Shown here: positions 7,718 to 15,668 of the stretch, in pieces
Layout of the letters: every line of letters starts with the position of its first letter
How positions within the stretch are numbered: position 1 is the stretch's first letter
Source of the DNA: Litorivita sp050633545
GTDB lineage: Bacteria > Pseudomonadota > Alphaproteobacteria > Rhodobacterales > Rhodobacteraceae
Assembly (NCBI GenBank): GCA_050633545.1
Contig: JBOEGS010000006.1
Span: forward strand, 310,001-374,000
Length of the DNA stretch: 64,000 bases
Reading direction: 5' to 3'
Notes under the pieces: model-generated
Seen by the model: the letters and a program-made list of their open reading frames with translations, nothing else
Databases searched by the model: none
What the model was told of the DNA's origin: nothing
Translations under genes and position numbers: made by a program

Positions 7718-9070
7718 CTAATGTGCAGCCTGTGCGGATTTTTGCGCCCGCAGGGGCGGGTCAAGCGGCAGGCCCGAGGGCACATGCGCCGGAAGGCCCA
7801 ATTGCAGCCGCGTGCTGGACGGATCGGTCAGGCTGTCCAAAAAGGCGATAAGATCATCCATTTGCCCTTCGGTCAGGCGCATCGGCGCGATTTCAGAGGC
7901 GGCGGCAATGCGGATCATCTCGTCCTGATCGGCCTGCGGGGCGAAATCATCGGGCAGGGCAGCAATGTCGTGCAAGATCGCCTCATCGGGGTCATAACCG
8001 GTCAAGGCGCCAATCGGATCAAGGTGTTGGCGGATCATCGCGCGCAAAGAGGCATAGGCGCCGTTATGGCCATAAGGCGCGGTCAGCGCCACGTTGCGCA
8101 GCGTCGGTGTGCGAAAACAATAGGCGTCCTTTTCCTTGCCGGAGACGGCGAAGCGGCCGGTGTCGGCGTGAGGCACGGCGCCGTTTTCCTTGCCCGGGCC
8201 AAGCGGCGGCACGCCAATGGCGTGAAAGCTGTGGTCGGTTTGCAGCGGGCCGGAATGGCATGAGGCGCAGTCCGCCTCGCCATAAAACAGGTCCATCCCG
8301 CGGCGGGCCGCGGTGCTGAGTGCGCCATCATCGCCGTTCAGATAGGCGTCGAACGGGCTGTTTGTGGCGCGAAATTCGAAGGTGATGTAATCGGCGATGG
8401 CGCGGCCGATATCGGTGATATGGATCGGTTCATCGGCGCCGATGACCCAATCAAATCGGGTGCGATAGGCGGGAATGGCCTCGATACGGGCGGCGAGCAT
8501 TTGCCACGCGCCGCCAAGCCCGTGAATGCGATCGGCAGCAATGGCGTCGGCGACAGGGTTTTCACCAGGCTGACCGGCCATTTCATCGGGGCTGAGGATC
8601 GGCAAGATCGCCTGCGCGGCCAGAACATTGGGCACGGGGCGCTCAAGGCGACGGCCTTCGGGCATTCTGATGCCGAAACGCGCATTGGGGTCAAGCTCGA
8701 CACGGCCATCGTGGAACATGGTGGTATATTCGAAAGCGCCAATATTATAAAGCGCCGGTGCGTTGCGCGGAATGCGGGCCTGCGGCTCTTGACCGTTGAG
8801 GACCGCCCGTTCGGGGCCAAGACCATGACCGCCTTCGCCGATGGACAGGGACATGCCGTCAGAGGTGCCAAGGTCGGGGTGGTGGCAGGTGACGCAAGCG
8901 ATGTTGCGATTGCCCGACAGCACCGGATCAAAGAACAGATCACGGCCCAGCAGCACGGAATTGATATTGAGAGTGGGGAAGTCCGAATGGGTCACCGGCT
9001 TCGGTATGTCATTGGCCAGTGAGAGGCTGGCCTGGAGGGACATGATGACGGCGGTGACCCATATTCGCAT
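7718..9070 (-). CDS. Periplasmic di-haem cytochrome c peroxidase / MauG-family protein
   Basis: A 450-residue protein with an N-terminal signal peptide (MRIWVTAVIMSLQASLSLA). It has two c-type haem motifs: CVTCH at residues 59-63 and CASCH near 266. Family sequences include the region around FFDPVLSGNRNIACVTC and FRTPTLRNVALTAPYGHNGAY. Members reduce H2O2 in the periplasm or oxidise protein substrates. No methylamine-dehydrogenase genes are nearby, so a MauG role in TTQ synthesis is not supported. A general di-haem peroxidase is the safer reading. Confidence 0.9.
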   Translation of the reverse strand: MRIWVTAVIMSLQASLSLANDIPKPVTHSDFPTLNINSVLLGRDLFFDPVLSGNRNIACVTCHHPDLGTSDGMSLSIGEGGHGLGPERAVLNGQEPQARIPRNAPALYNIGAFEYTTMFHDGRVELDPNARFGIRMPEGRRLERPVPNVLAAQAILPILSPDEMAGQPGENPVADAIAADRIHGLGGAWQMLAARIEAIPAYRTRFDWVIGADEPIHITDIGRAIADYITFEFRATNSPFDAYLNGDDGALSTAARRGMDLFYGEADCASCHSGPLQTDHSFHAIGVPPLGPGKENGAVPHADTGRFAVSGKEKDAYCFRTPTLRNVALTAPYGHNGAYASLRAMIRQHLDPIGALTGYDPDEAILHDIAALPDDFAPQADQDEMIRIAAASEIAPMRLTEGQMDDLIAFLDSLTDPSSTRLQLGLPAHVPSGLPLDPPLRAQKSAQAAH

Positions 9071-9343
9071 GGCGATAGTTAACTTCTGTTATCGCCCCTG
9101 ACACTCTTCTAACAAAACCAAATGGGGCAGGAAAGTGGCATTGTCCAAAACAGATTGGAACAAATTTGGAAACGAAGCGCTAATGCCCATAAAAAATTGG
9201 GTTTTGAAATGCTAAAATTTTCTATAGTTTTGATTTTCATGGGCTGATTTTTGCCCGAATTGGGCGGATTTCAGCGTGATTTGGGGCAAATCGGGCGGCG
9301 CAATTGCCCCGCACGCGCCCGATTGCGCCCAAATTGCGGCGCG
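9071..9343. other. Intergenic region with AT-rich promoter part and long imperfect inverted repeat
   Basis: The part next to the peroxidase gene (9071-9250) is AT-rich and should hold its promoter. The rest (9250-9343) is very GC-rich. Arms at 9279-9297 and 9316-9334 are inverted and match at 16 of 19 positions, with a loop that can itself fold. It lies 3' of the enoyl-CoA hydratase gene and may act as a transcript end, although no T-run follows. No gene is seen. Confidence 0.5.
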
Positions 9344-10129
9344 CTATTGGCTCCAGTCGGGGGCGCGTTTTTCCAAGAAGGCTTGGATGCCCTCATCGGT
9401 ATCGGCATCGAGCATATTCTCGACCATGACGGCGCCGGTATAGGCATAGGCCTCCTTGGTGGGCAGGGCGGCTTGGGTGTAAAAGGCCTCTTTGCCGATT
9501 TTAACCGCGGCTTTGAGCTTGCTGGCGACGGTTTGTGCCAGTTCCATCGTCTCGGCGGCGAGGTCGTCGGCGGGCACGGCGCGGTTGATCAACCCGATCT
9601 CGATGGCACGGTCGGTCAAGATAAAGGCGCCGGTCGAGAGCATTTCAAACGCTTGTTTGCGTGGCACGTTGCGGGTGAGGGCGACCATCGGCGTGGAACA
9701 AAACAGACCGATGTTGACGCCGTTGACCCCGAACCGCGTGCCTTTGGCGGCGACGGCCATATCGCATGTCGCAACCAATTGGCATCCGGCGGCGGTGGCG
9801 ATGCCGTGGACTTCGGCGATCACAGGTTGGGGCAGGGACTGGATGCGCGCCATAAGCGCCCCGCAGCGGCCGAACAGATCGGCAAAATAGGCCGCGCCCT
9901 TATCCTCGGCGCTGCGCCCTGCTTGCATCTCTTTGAGGTCGTGACCGGCGCAGAAGGCTTTGCCATTTCCAGCCAGAATCACGGCGCGGATGCTGTCGTC
10001 TGCGGCAATGCGCTCAAAGCTGTCGTGCAGATCGGCGAGCATCGCATCGCTCAGCGCATTGAGCTTTTCAGGGGTGTTGAGCACCAATCGCGCCACCGCG
10101 CCCGTGTCGTGACGTTCTACAATTGCCAT
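9344..10129 (-). CDS. Enoyl-CoA hydratase/isomerase family protein
   Basis: A 261-residue crotonase-fold protein, start MAIVERHDTGAVARLVLN. Oxyanion-hole regions are AFCAGHDLKEM and the GIATAAGCQLVATCD helix. The ATG at 10129 has an ideal ribosome site (GGAGGAGATAACAAG); the open frame continues upstream into the divergent gene but has no such signal. The sequence resembles the ECHDC3-like branch, so the substrate is unknown. It is divergent from a thioesterase gene 56 bases away. The two may share a promoter region and act on related acyl-CoAs. Confidence 0.9.
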   Translation of the reverse strand: MAIVERHDTGAVARLVLNTPEKLNALSDAMLADLHDSFERIAADDSIRAVILAGNGKAFCAGHDLKEMQAGRSAEDKGAAYFADLFGRCGALMARIQSLPQPVIAEVHGIATAAGCQLVATCDMAVAAKGTRFGVNGVNIGLFCSTPMVALTRNVPRKQAFEMLSTGAFILTDRAIEIGLINRAVPADDLAAETMELAQTVASKLKAAVKIGKEAFYTQAALPTKEAYAYTGAVMVENMLDADTDEGIQAFLEKRAPDWSQ

Positions 10130-10185
10130 CTTGTTATCTCCTCCGGTTGCGGGAACTCTAGCAACCTGCATAGAGGGAGGAAAGC

Positions 10186-10623
10186 ATGACGAACGAGACA
10201 AGACCCGTGGTGATGGACGCGCAGGCGCTCAAAGCCTTTTTGGTCGAGGTGTTTCCGCAGGTGCACGAAGATTTCGCCATTGACGAGGTTGCGCCGATGG
10301 AGATCACCGTGCGGCTGAAGACCGCCGAGCGGCACCTGCGCCCTGGGGGCACCGTGTCGGGGCCGTCAATGTTCGGATTGGCCGATGTGGCGGTCTATTT
10401 GGGGATTTTGTCTATGATCGGGCCAAAGGCCCTGACCGTGACGACCAATTGTTCGATCGATTTCATGCGCAAACCGGTGGCCAATGCCGATTTGATCGGC
10501 AAGTGCAAGCTGCTCAAACTTGGCCGCGCTTTGGCGGTGGGAGACGTGCTTTTGTATTCCGAAGGGATGGATGCGCCGGTGGCGCGTGCGACTTTGACAT
10601 ATTCGATCCCGCCAAGGGATTGA
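10186..10623 (+). CDS. PaaI-type hotdog-fold thioesterase
   Basis: At 145 residues it is typical of the family. The hotdog signature HLRPGGTVSGPSMFGLADVA is at residues 51-70, and the second half is NCSIDFMRKPVANADLIG. These enzymes hydrolyse acyl-CoA thioesters. The ribosome site GGGAGGAAAGC directly precedes the ATG. It is divergent from the enoyl-CoA hydratase gene. Confidence 0.9.
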   Translation: MTNETRPVVMDAQALKAFLVEVFPQVHEDFAIDEVAPMEITVRLKTAERHLRPGGTVSGPSMFGLADVAVYLGILSMIGPKALTVTTNCSIDFMRKPVANADLIGKCKLLKLGRALAVGDVLLYSEGMDAPVARATLTYSIPPRD

Positions 10624-10704
10624 AAGGCACTCCGATTTGTGGGGTATTTTGATACCTAATTTATAAGCCATTGTTTTTGCGTTGATAATTTGCGATTAAC
10701 GCGC

Positions 10705-10732
10705 TTGACCTGCGCATTGGCGTCTATATAAC
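10705..10732 (+). promoter_or_regulatory. Sigma-70 type promoter of rplM-rpsI
   Basis: TTGACC at 10705-10710 and TATAAC at 10727-10732, separated by 16 bases. It lies about 68 bases upstream of rplM. In the leader, ACCCTT (10760-10766 region) can pair with AAGGGT just before the start codon, which would cover the ribosome site. Confidence 0.7.
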
Positions 10733-10799
10733 CCGCCCATCACATTTGAGGTGGGGGGTGACCCTTACCGCTCCACTAAAACTCAAGGGTAATCCTGCC

Positions 10800-11261
10800 A
10801 TGAAAACTTTCTCTGCGACACCGGCAGATATCGACAAGAAATGGATCCTGATCGACGCCGAAGGCGTTGTTTTGGGTCGTCTTGCTTCGATCATCGCCAT
10901 GCGCCTGCGCGGTAAGCACAAGGCCACGTTCACGCCGCATATGGACATGGGTGACAATGTCATCGTGATCAATGCCGACAAAATCCAGCTGACCGGCAAG
11001 AAGCGCGCCGAAAAGCAATACTACTGGCACACAGGCCATCCGGGCGGCATCAAGAGCCGCACCGCCGATGACATCCTGACCGGTGCACACCCCGAGCGTG
11101 TCGTGACCGCCGCGGTCAAGCGCATGCTGCCGGGCAACCGTCTGAGCCGTAAGGTGATGACCAACCTGCGCGTTTATGCTGGCGCCGAGCACCCCCATGA
11201 GGCGCAAGCCCCTGAAGTGCTGGACGTCAAATCCATGAACTCCAAGAACACGCGGAGCTAA
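10800..11261 (+). CDS. rplM: 50S ribosomal protein L13
   Basis: A 153-residue large-subunit protein that begins MKTFSATPADIDKKWILIDA. Typical L13 stretches are VVLGRLASIIAMRLRGKHK, YYWHTGHPGGIKSRTADDIL and AVKRMLPGNRLSRKVMTNLR. rpsI follows 3 bases after its stop, the usual L13-S9 operon. The start was set at the ATG before the conserved N-terminus. Confidence 0.98.
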   Translation: MKTFSATPADIDKKWILIDAEGVVLGRLASIIAMRLRGKHKATFTPHMDMGDNVIVINADKIQLTGKKRAEKQYYWHTGHPGGIKSRTADDILTGAHPERVVTAAVKRMLPGNRLSRKVMTNLRVYAGAEHPHEAQAPEVLDVKSMNSKNTRS

Positions 11262-11264
11262 GAA

Positions 11265-11756
11265 ATGGCTGATCAAATCAATTCCCTTGAAGAGCTGCAA
11301 GGCGCCGTGACCGAAACCGCAGCGGTTTCCGTCGAGGATCTGACCCCGCGCGAGCCGGTGCGTGATGCGCTTGGCCGTGCCTATGCAACCGGCAAACGTA
11401 AAGACGCGGTTGCCCGCGTTTGGATCAAGCCGGGCTCCGGCAAGGTCACTGTGAACGGCAAAGAGCAAGATACCTATTTTGCCCGCCCCGTTTTGCAAAT
11501 GATCCTGCGCCAGCCCTTCACCGTTGCCGGTGTTGAAGGCGAGTTCGACGTTGTTGCCACCGTCAAAGGCGGCGGTCTTTCGGGCCAAGCCGGTGCGGTC
11601 AAGCACGGCATCTCGAAAGCGCTGCAGCTTTATGAACCCTCCTTGCGTGGCGCTTTGAAAGCCGCTGGCTTCCTGACCCGCGACAGCCGCGTTGTCGAGC
11701 GTAAGAAATACGGTAAGCGCAAGGCGCGTCGTAGCTTCCAGTTCTCGAAGCGTTAA
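11265..11756 (+). CDS. rpsI: 30S ribosomal protein S9
   Basis: A 163-residue small-subunit protein. The universal S9 core starts at about residue 38 (YATGKRKDAVARVW) and ends with the basic RKKYGKRKARRSFQFSKR tail that reaches the P-site tRNA. The first 35 or so residues are an acidic N-terminal extension, seen in alphaproteobacterial S9 proteins. It is the second gene of the rplM-rpsI operon and is followed by two terminator hairpins. Confidence 0.98.
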   Translation: MADQINSLEELQGAVTETAAVSVEDLTPREPVRDALGRAYATGKRKDAVARVWIKPGSGKVTVNGKEQDTYFARPVLQMILRQPFTVAGVEGEFDVVATVKGGGLSGQAGAVKHGISKALQLYEPSLRGALKAAGFLTRDSRVVERKKYGKRKARRSFQFSKR

Positions 11757-11788
11757 TCTGGACACTCCAGAGGCATTTGATCTTCGAA

Positions 11789-11813
11789 AGGGCTCGCATT
11801 TGCGGGCCCTTTT
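11789..11813 (+). terminator. Intrinsic terminator of rplM-rpsI
   Basis: Stem AGGGCTCGCA / TGCGGGCCCT with a 2-base loop (one mismatch), then TTTT. Confidence 0.8.
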
Positions 11814-11860
11814 GCGTTGGGGCGCTTCGGGGGGATTTGCAAACCGGGTTTTGCACATGC

Positions 11861-11887
11861 AAAGGGCCGCTCGTTGAGCGGCCCTTT
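11861..11887. terminator. Second, perfect hairpin behind rpsI
   Basis: A perfect 12-bp stem AAAGGGCCGCTC / GAGCGGCCCTTT with a 3-base loop. A- and T-rich ends on both strands let it work in either direction between rpsI and the convergent beta-barrel gene. Confidence 0.7.
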
Positions 11888-11942
11888 CATCATCGAACGC
11901 CTTTGGCCCGAGGGAAGCAGACCATTGGCATTCGCCAAGCAA

Positions 11943-11966
11943 AGCCCACGCGCTGTGGCGCGGGCT
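11943..11966 (-). terminator. Probable terminator of the beta-barrel gene
   Basis: Stem AGCCC(AC)GCGC / GCGCGGGCT with a 2-base bulge. On the minus strand it is followed by TTT. It lies 24 bases after the stop of the gene at 11990. Confidence 0.45.
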
Positions 11967-11989
11967 AAAACACTTGGGTCTGCCGAGCC

Positions 11990-12619
11990 TTAGCCGCCCA
12001 AAAGGCCGACTTCAAAGGCCAAGGACAGCGAGAATGTGCCGTCGCCATCGGTCGCGTCCTCATAAACAAACTCGACGCCGACGCTATCGGTAATGGAGTA
12101 GCCAAGGCCGACCTCGCCATAGTTGTTCGCATCAGAGGTGCCGACCATGCCCCAAATATAGAGCGTGTCGGTGATATCGGTGCTCAGAGAGACTTCGGCA
12201 AATGTGTCGCCGGAATCGACGTCAGCCTCGATGTAGAAGGTGCCATCGGTGCCAGGGGCGATTTCAGTGCCAAGCTCAAGGCCGATACCGGTGCTTTGGT
12301 AGCCGCCATCCGACAGGAAATATCCGATGGCCGAGATGTCATAGGACAGCTTGCCGACTTCGCCGCCATATCCGAGGCTCAGCTCGTATTCGAAATCATC
12401 GGTGGGGTCCTCGTAAAGCGTGCCGACCCAAAGCCCCGCGTGGAAGCCTTGCGTGGCAAATTCAACAAAGGCTTCAACGGTGCTGGAGGTATGGCCGATC
12501 GAATCGTCAAAGCCGAAATTGACAGCACCGCCTGCGGTCACGGTTGCTTCTGCTGCCGCAGCCATGGGCATTGCGAGGGTGGCGGCCAGAACGGCCGCGG
12601 GAAGGAAGGTTTTGTTCAT
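11990..12619 (-). CDS. TorF/Gcw_chp-like putative outer-membrane beta-barrel protein
   Basis: A 209-residue protein with a clear signal peptide (MNKTFLPAAVLAATLAMPMAAAAEA). The mature part is acidic, with few charged pairs and strands alternating hydrophobic residues (for example FELSLG-type and SLAFEVGLLGG at the C-terminus). Repeated GLGLEYE-like strands fit a small outer-membrane barrel. It resembles the TorF-family putative porins but is shorter than a trimeric porin. The function is unknown. It is monocistronic, with a terminator on its downstream side. Confidence 0.65.
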   Translation of the reverse strand: MNKTFLPAAVLAATLAMPMAAAAEATVTAGGAVNFGFDDSIGHTSSTVEAFVEFATQGFHAGLWVGTLYEDPTDDFEYELSLGYGGEVGKLSYDISAIGYFLSDGGYQSTGIGLELGTEIAPGTDGTFYIEADVDSGDTFAEVSLSTDITDTLYIWGMVGTSDANNYGEVGLGYSITDSVGVEFVYEDATDGDGTFSLSLAFEVGLLGG

Positions 12620-12812
12620 CTCTGTCGTCCCGAAATGTTGTGCACTTGACGCGCATGTATCGAAAACGCCCTGAAACCCCGGAAATGGGGCGAGGACGCA
12701 TTGGGGCGGCTGGCGGATGGCTGGCTCTCACCCTCATTTTTTTGCTATTTCGGGCGGTGGGTTCTGTCGATGCGAGACTGATCTTTGACCGGTCCAAACC
12801 TACCGCCGCAAC

Positions 12813-12843
12813 AAAATGAGGCAGCCCTGTCATAGGCTGCCTC
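12813..12843 (-). terminator. Intrinsic terminator of the chemoreceptor gene
   Basis: Perfect 9-bp stem GAGGCAGCC / GGCTGCCTC, followed on the minus strand by ATTTTGT. It lies 42 bases after the stop of the gene at 12885. Confidence 0.8.
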
Positions 12844-12884
12844 GAAATTGTTCTCAATATGATTGTGGCGCGGGGCGAAATTAT

Positions 12885-14636
12885 CTAGCTGGCCTTGCGC
12901 GGTCGGCGCGCAGTCCGGGCGTTGTCCCATTCGGCTTGATCCGCGCCGTCGTCCATTTCCACGCGGAACCGTCCGGTCAGCGCAGCAAGGGCTTTGGCAT
13001 TGTCCGAAAGCTTGGTGTTGGCTGCCATGGTTTCTTCGAACATCGCGGCGTTGCGCTGCGTGACGTGGTCAAGATCCTTGATCGCCGTGTTCACATTGCT
13101 CAATTCGCTCGATTGGCGTTCGGTCGAAGTGGCAATAGTTTGCATGCCTTGCGCAATTTCTTCGACGGAGGATTTGATTTCGTCCAAGGCTTTGCCTGTG
13201 CGTTTGACCAATTCCACCCCGCCCGTAATCTGTTCGGAGGAGGTGTTGATCAAGGCGTCGATCTCTCTTGCGGCATCCGAGGAGCGCGCGGCCAAGGCCC
13301 GCACTTCGGTCGCCACGACGGCAAAACCGCGCCCTGCCTCGCCTGCGCGGGCGGCTTCGACACCGGCATTGAGCGCCAAGAGGTTGGTTTGGAAAGCAAT
13401 TTCGTCAATGACGGTGATGATTTTGCGCACCTCGGCAGAGGAGGACACGATTTCATCCATCGCGCCAATGGCTTCGCCCATCACCTCGCCGCCGTGGTGG
13501 GCCTTGTCGCGTGCGCCCTCGGTTTGCGTGCGGGCACGTTCGGCATCGCTTGAGACGACATTGACCAGATCGGTCAAGCCGCCCAACGAATTGGCGATGC
13601 CGGTCAAAGTGTTGGCTTGGTGCTCTGTGCGGGTCGAAAGCTCTTCGGCTGCAGTGGCGATCTCGCCCGATTGGGTTTGGATCGAACCGGTTTGGTGCAT
13701 GATATCTTGCATGACTTCGGCGATACGCTCGACGGCCGCATTATAGGCCCGCGCGCCTTCTTCGAAGGCCTCTGGCATATCTTCGGTCAGCCGGACCGTC
13801 ATGTCGCCCTCGGCGAGGCGCTCGAGTTTGGAAATCAAGATGGTCATGGCAAAGCGCGATTCTTCCGTGTGGCGTTGGCGCTGCGCGGTGTTTTCGGCCT
13901 CTGCGGCACGTGTGGCGGCGGCGCCGTCTTCGGCCGCTTTGCGCGCGGTTTCGGCCTCGTCACGGGCCATGGCAGCAGCGGCGGTCGCGGCTTCGGCCTC
14001 TTTGAGGGCGGCTTCGGCGCGGGTCTTCTCGGTTTCGGCTTCGGCCAGTGCGGCTTTGGCTTTGGCAGCGGCCTCTTCCACCTCTTGCTGGCGCGCCTCG
14101 TCCGCGCGTTGCAATCGCACGCGGGTGCGAATGGCAAAGGCCAGTGCGGCTGTTTCAAGCACAACAATCACCGCGTGAAACCCAGTCCGGCCGATGTTGA
14201 AGGCCAGATCAGTCGTGGGGTAAACCATCGCAGGCAGCAAGAAGGTCAGCGCCAGATGATGCAGGGCGATGGTGCCTGCGGCAAACAAAAGGGCGGTCAG
14301 GCCGGCGGTCATCACAAGCATCGCCAGCACGGCGAAATAGACCATATGCATGTCGATTTGCATCGGGTGACCCATCAGCGCGGCATTGAGAACAATCGCC
14401 TGTCCGGTCAAAGCCTGCGCTACGGCAATGCGCCCTGCGCGCCCTTGCATTCTAAGGCCAGCGAGGCCGACGATGCCAAACAATATCGCGCCGATGACGG
14501 TAATGGTGACATTGCTTTGCACAAGCCACCCAGCCGCGATCACAGGGATCGCGGATCCAACCGAGAGCAGGCCAAGAATACGAACGGCTTGGGCGCGCGA
14601 TTGTTCGAAATCGCTCATGGGGTTACTCTTAATCAT
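12885..14636 (-). CDS. Membrane-embedded methyl-accepting chemotaxis protein
   Basis: A 583-residue protein. Residues 20-190 hold about six hydrophobic spans with almost no periplasmic domain. A highly charged Ala/Glu coiled coil follows (about 200-300), then a HAMP-like segment (GDMTVRLTEDMPEAFEEGAR) and the signalling hairpin near 405-440 (IDEIAFQTNLLALNAGVEAA). Sensing is likely within the membrane. The start at 14636 is preferred because its ATGA overlaps the stop of the upstream gene and a GGAG lies before it; ATG 14618 is an alternative. It is the second gene of a coupled pair behind a CtrA-type box. Confidence 0.9.
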   Translation of the reverse strand: MIKSNPMSDFEQSRAQAVRILGLLSVGSAIPVIAAGWLVQSNVTITVIGAILFGIVGLAGLRMQGRAGRIAVAQALTGQAIVLNAALMGHPMQIDMHMVYFAVLAMLVMTAGLTALLFAAGTIALHHLALTFLLPAMVYPTTDLAFNIGRTGFHAVIVVLETAALAFAIRTRVRLQRADEARQQEVEEAAAKAKAALAEAETEKTRAEAALKEAEAATAAAAMARDEAETARKAAEDGAAATRAAEAENTAQRQRHTEESRFAMTILISKLERLAEGDMTVRLTEDMPEAFEEGARAYNAAVERIAEVMQDIMHQTGSIQTQSGEIATAAEELSTRTEHQANTLTGIANSLGGLTDLVNVVSSDAERARTQTEGARDKAHHGGEVMGEAIGAMDEIVSSSAEVRKIITVIDEIAFQTNLLALNAGVEAARAGEAGRGFAVVATEVRALAARSSDAAREIDALINTSSEQITGGVELVKRTGKALDEIKSSVEEIAQGMQTIATSTERQSSELSNVNTAIKDLDHVTQRNAAMFEETMAANTKLSDNAKALAALTGRFRVEMDDGADQAEWDNARTARRPRKAS

Positions 14637-14926
14637 AGGTCTACTCCGCAAATTTGGGCGATGAGGCGGGCGTCGCTTACCCCCCATGCTCCGGCACGTC
14701 GCACAGAGGCGATAAAATCGGGGCCGCCATCGGCCATGGTTGCCATCGGGGCCTGCAGCACGCCAATCGGGCGCCCGCCTGCCTTTTCGACGAGACGGGC
14801 GCCATCCGTCCAAGGGCTATGCAATACCATGACCACCCCCTGCGCGGGCGCAGGTTGAAGCAGCAGCATCGCTGGCGCGATACCAAGAGACAAAAGCCAG
14901 ATAGAAAGGGACAAGAAAAACCGCAT
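14633..14926 (-). CDS. Small secreted or membrane-anchored protein of unknown function, coupled to the chemoreceptor
   Basis: A 97-residue protein. A strong N-terminal signal sequence (MRFFLSLSIWLLSLGIAPAM, then PAPAQG) precedes a mature part of about 68 residues with HSPWTDGARLVEKAGGRP and ARLIAQICGVDL. A good AAGGTGG ribosome site precedes the ATG. Its TGA stop overlaps the ATG of the chemoreceptor gene, so the two are translated together. No family is recognised. The pairing suggests a role in sensing or in assembly of the receptor. Confidence 0.7.
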   Translation of the reverse strand: MRFFLSLSIWLLSLGIAPAMLLLQPAPAQGVVMVLHSPWTDGARLVEKAGGRPIGVLQAPMATMADGGPDFIASVRRAGAWGVSDARLIAQICGVDL

Positions 14927-14963
14927 GGCACCACCTTTGAATTAGGTAGATGTCATGTGTGGC

Positions 14964-14978
14964 TTAAGGGCGGCTTAA
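14964..14978. promoter_or_regulatory. CtrA-type box
   Basis: TTAA-GGGCGGC-TTAA, an exact match to the TTAA-N7-TTAA consensus of the cell-cycle regulator CtrA. It is 38 bases upstream of the small secreted protein that leads the chemoreceptor operon. CtrA controls motility genes in Rhodobacterales, which makes the site plausible. Confidence 0.55.
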
Positions 14979-15047
14979 AGTTTCAATTTGAACAGATGCA
15001 AATATACAGATCTGGGGGCGGTGTCGTTACGTCAATGATGGCGCCGC

Positions 15048-15668
15048 TCAACTGTCGGGCGCGATCAATCCCAGCCCGCGCAAGTAGATGCCGATGCCGC
15101 TTTCCAACAGGTCTTCGGGCGGGAAGGGGCTTTGGCTGCCGGGGCTGTTGCGGGCGAAAAGCTCGACCACGCCGTGGGACATCGCCCAGATATGGGCCGA
15201 GAACATCGCGGCGGGGGGGCGTTTTTCGGGCGGGATATGTTGCGACAGCTCTTGCGCTGCGCGCTCCATGACGCCGCGCGCGCGGTTCGACGCGGCGGCC
15301 AGTTCGGGCGTGCGGTTCACCGAAATGCCGCTTTCGAACATCGAGATATAATGGCCGGGGTATTTGCGCGCAAAGGCCAGATAGGCGCGCCCTGTCGCCT
15401 CGAAGGCCGCCAGAGCCGAGGGCTGGCCGCTGTCGAAAGCAAATTGCATGACGTCGGCAAAGATTTCATATCCTTGCTTGGCGGCCTCGGCGATCAGGTC
15501 CTCGCGCCCCTCGAAATGGCGATAGACGGCGGCAGGCGTGACCCCCGCCTGTTTGGCGGCTTCGGACAGGGTAAATCCGGTCGGCCCTTTGGCCTCGATC
15601 AGCCCGAGAGCCGCCTCGACCAAAGCCTGACGCAGGTTGCCGTGGTGATATCCGCGCTTCTTAGGCAT
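15048..15668 (-). CDS. TetR/AcrR-family transcriptional regulator
   Basis: A 206-residue repressor-type protein. The N-terminal helix-turn-helix is at about residues 25-55 (FTLSEAAKQAGVTPAAVYRHF), followed by an all-helical ligand-binding part of the WHG type (IWAMSHGVVELF). The start at 15668 is chosen at MPKKRGYHHGNLRQA, where the family begins. It overlaps the ppk2 stop by 8 bases, so the two genes form a unit. Its operator is unknown. The palindromic repeat in this window has TetR-like geometry, but nothing ties it to this protein. Confidence 0.88.
   Translation of the reverse strand: MPKKRGYHHGNLRQALVEAALGLIEAKGPTGFTLSEAAKQAGVTPAAVYRHFEGREDLIAEAAKQGYEIFADVMQFAFDSGQPSALAAFEATGRAYLAFARKYPGHYISMFESGISVNRTPELAAASNRARGVMERAAQELSQHIPPEKRPPAAMFSAHIWAMSHGVVELFARNSPGSQSPFPPEDLLESGIGIYLRGLGLIAPDS

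Noticed and set aside
5956..7851. A 631-codon + strand frame across gluQ and trmFO
   Set aside because: Antisense to two clear genes; low-complexity composition and no recognisable domain. Similar shadows exist opposite recG, guaA, katA and icd.
12785..12797. TTGACCGGTCCAA as another copy of the palindromic repeat
   Set aside because: The GACC and GGTC halves directly abut without the 4-base centre, so the geometry differs.
15048..15668. The local TetR regulator as the binder of the palindromic repeat
   Set aside because: The dyad has TetR-like geometry, but no copy lies near its own promoter and nothing else links them.
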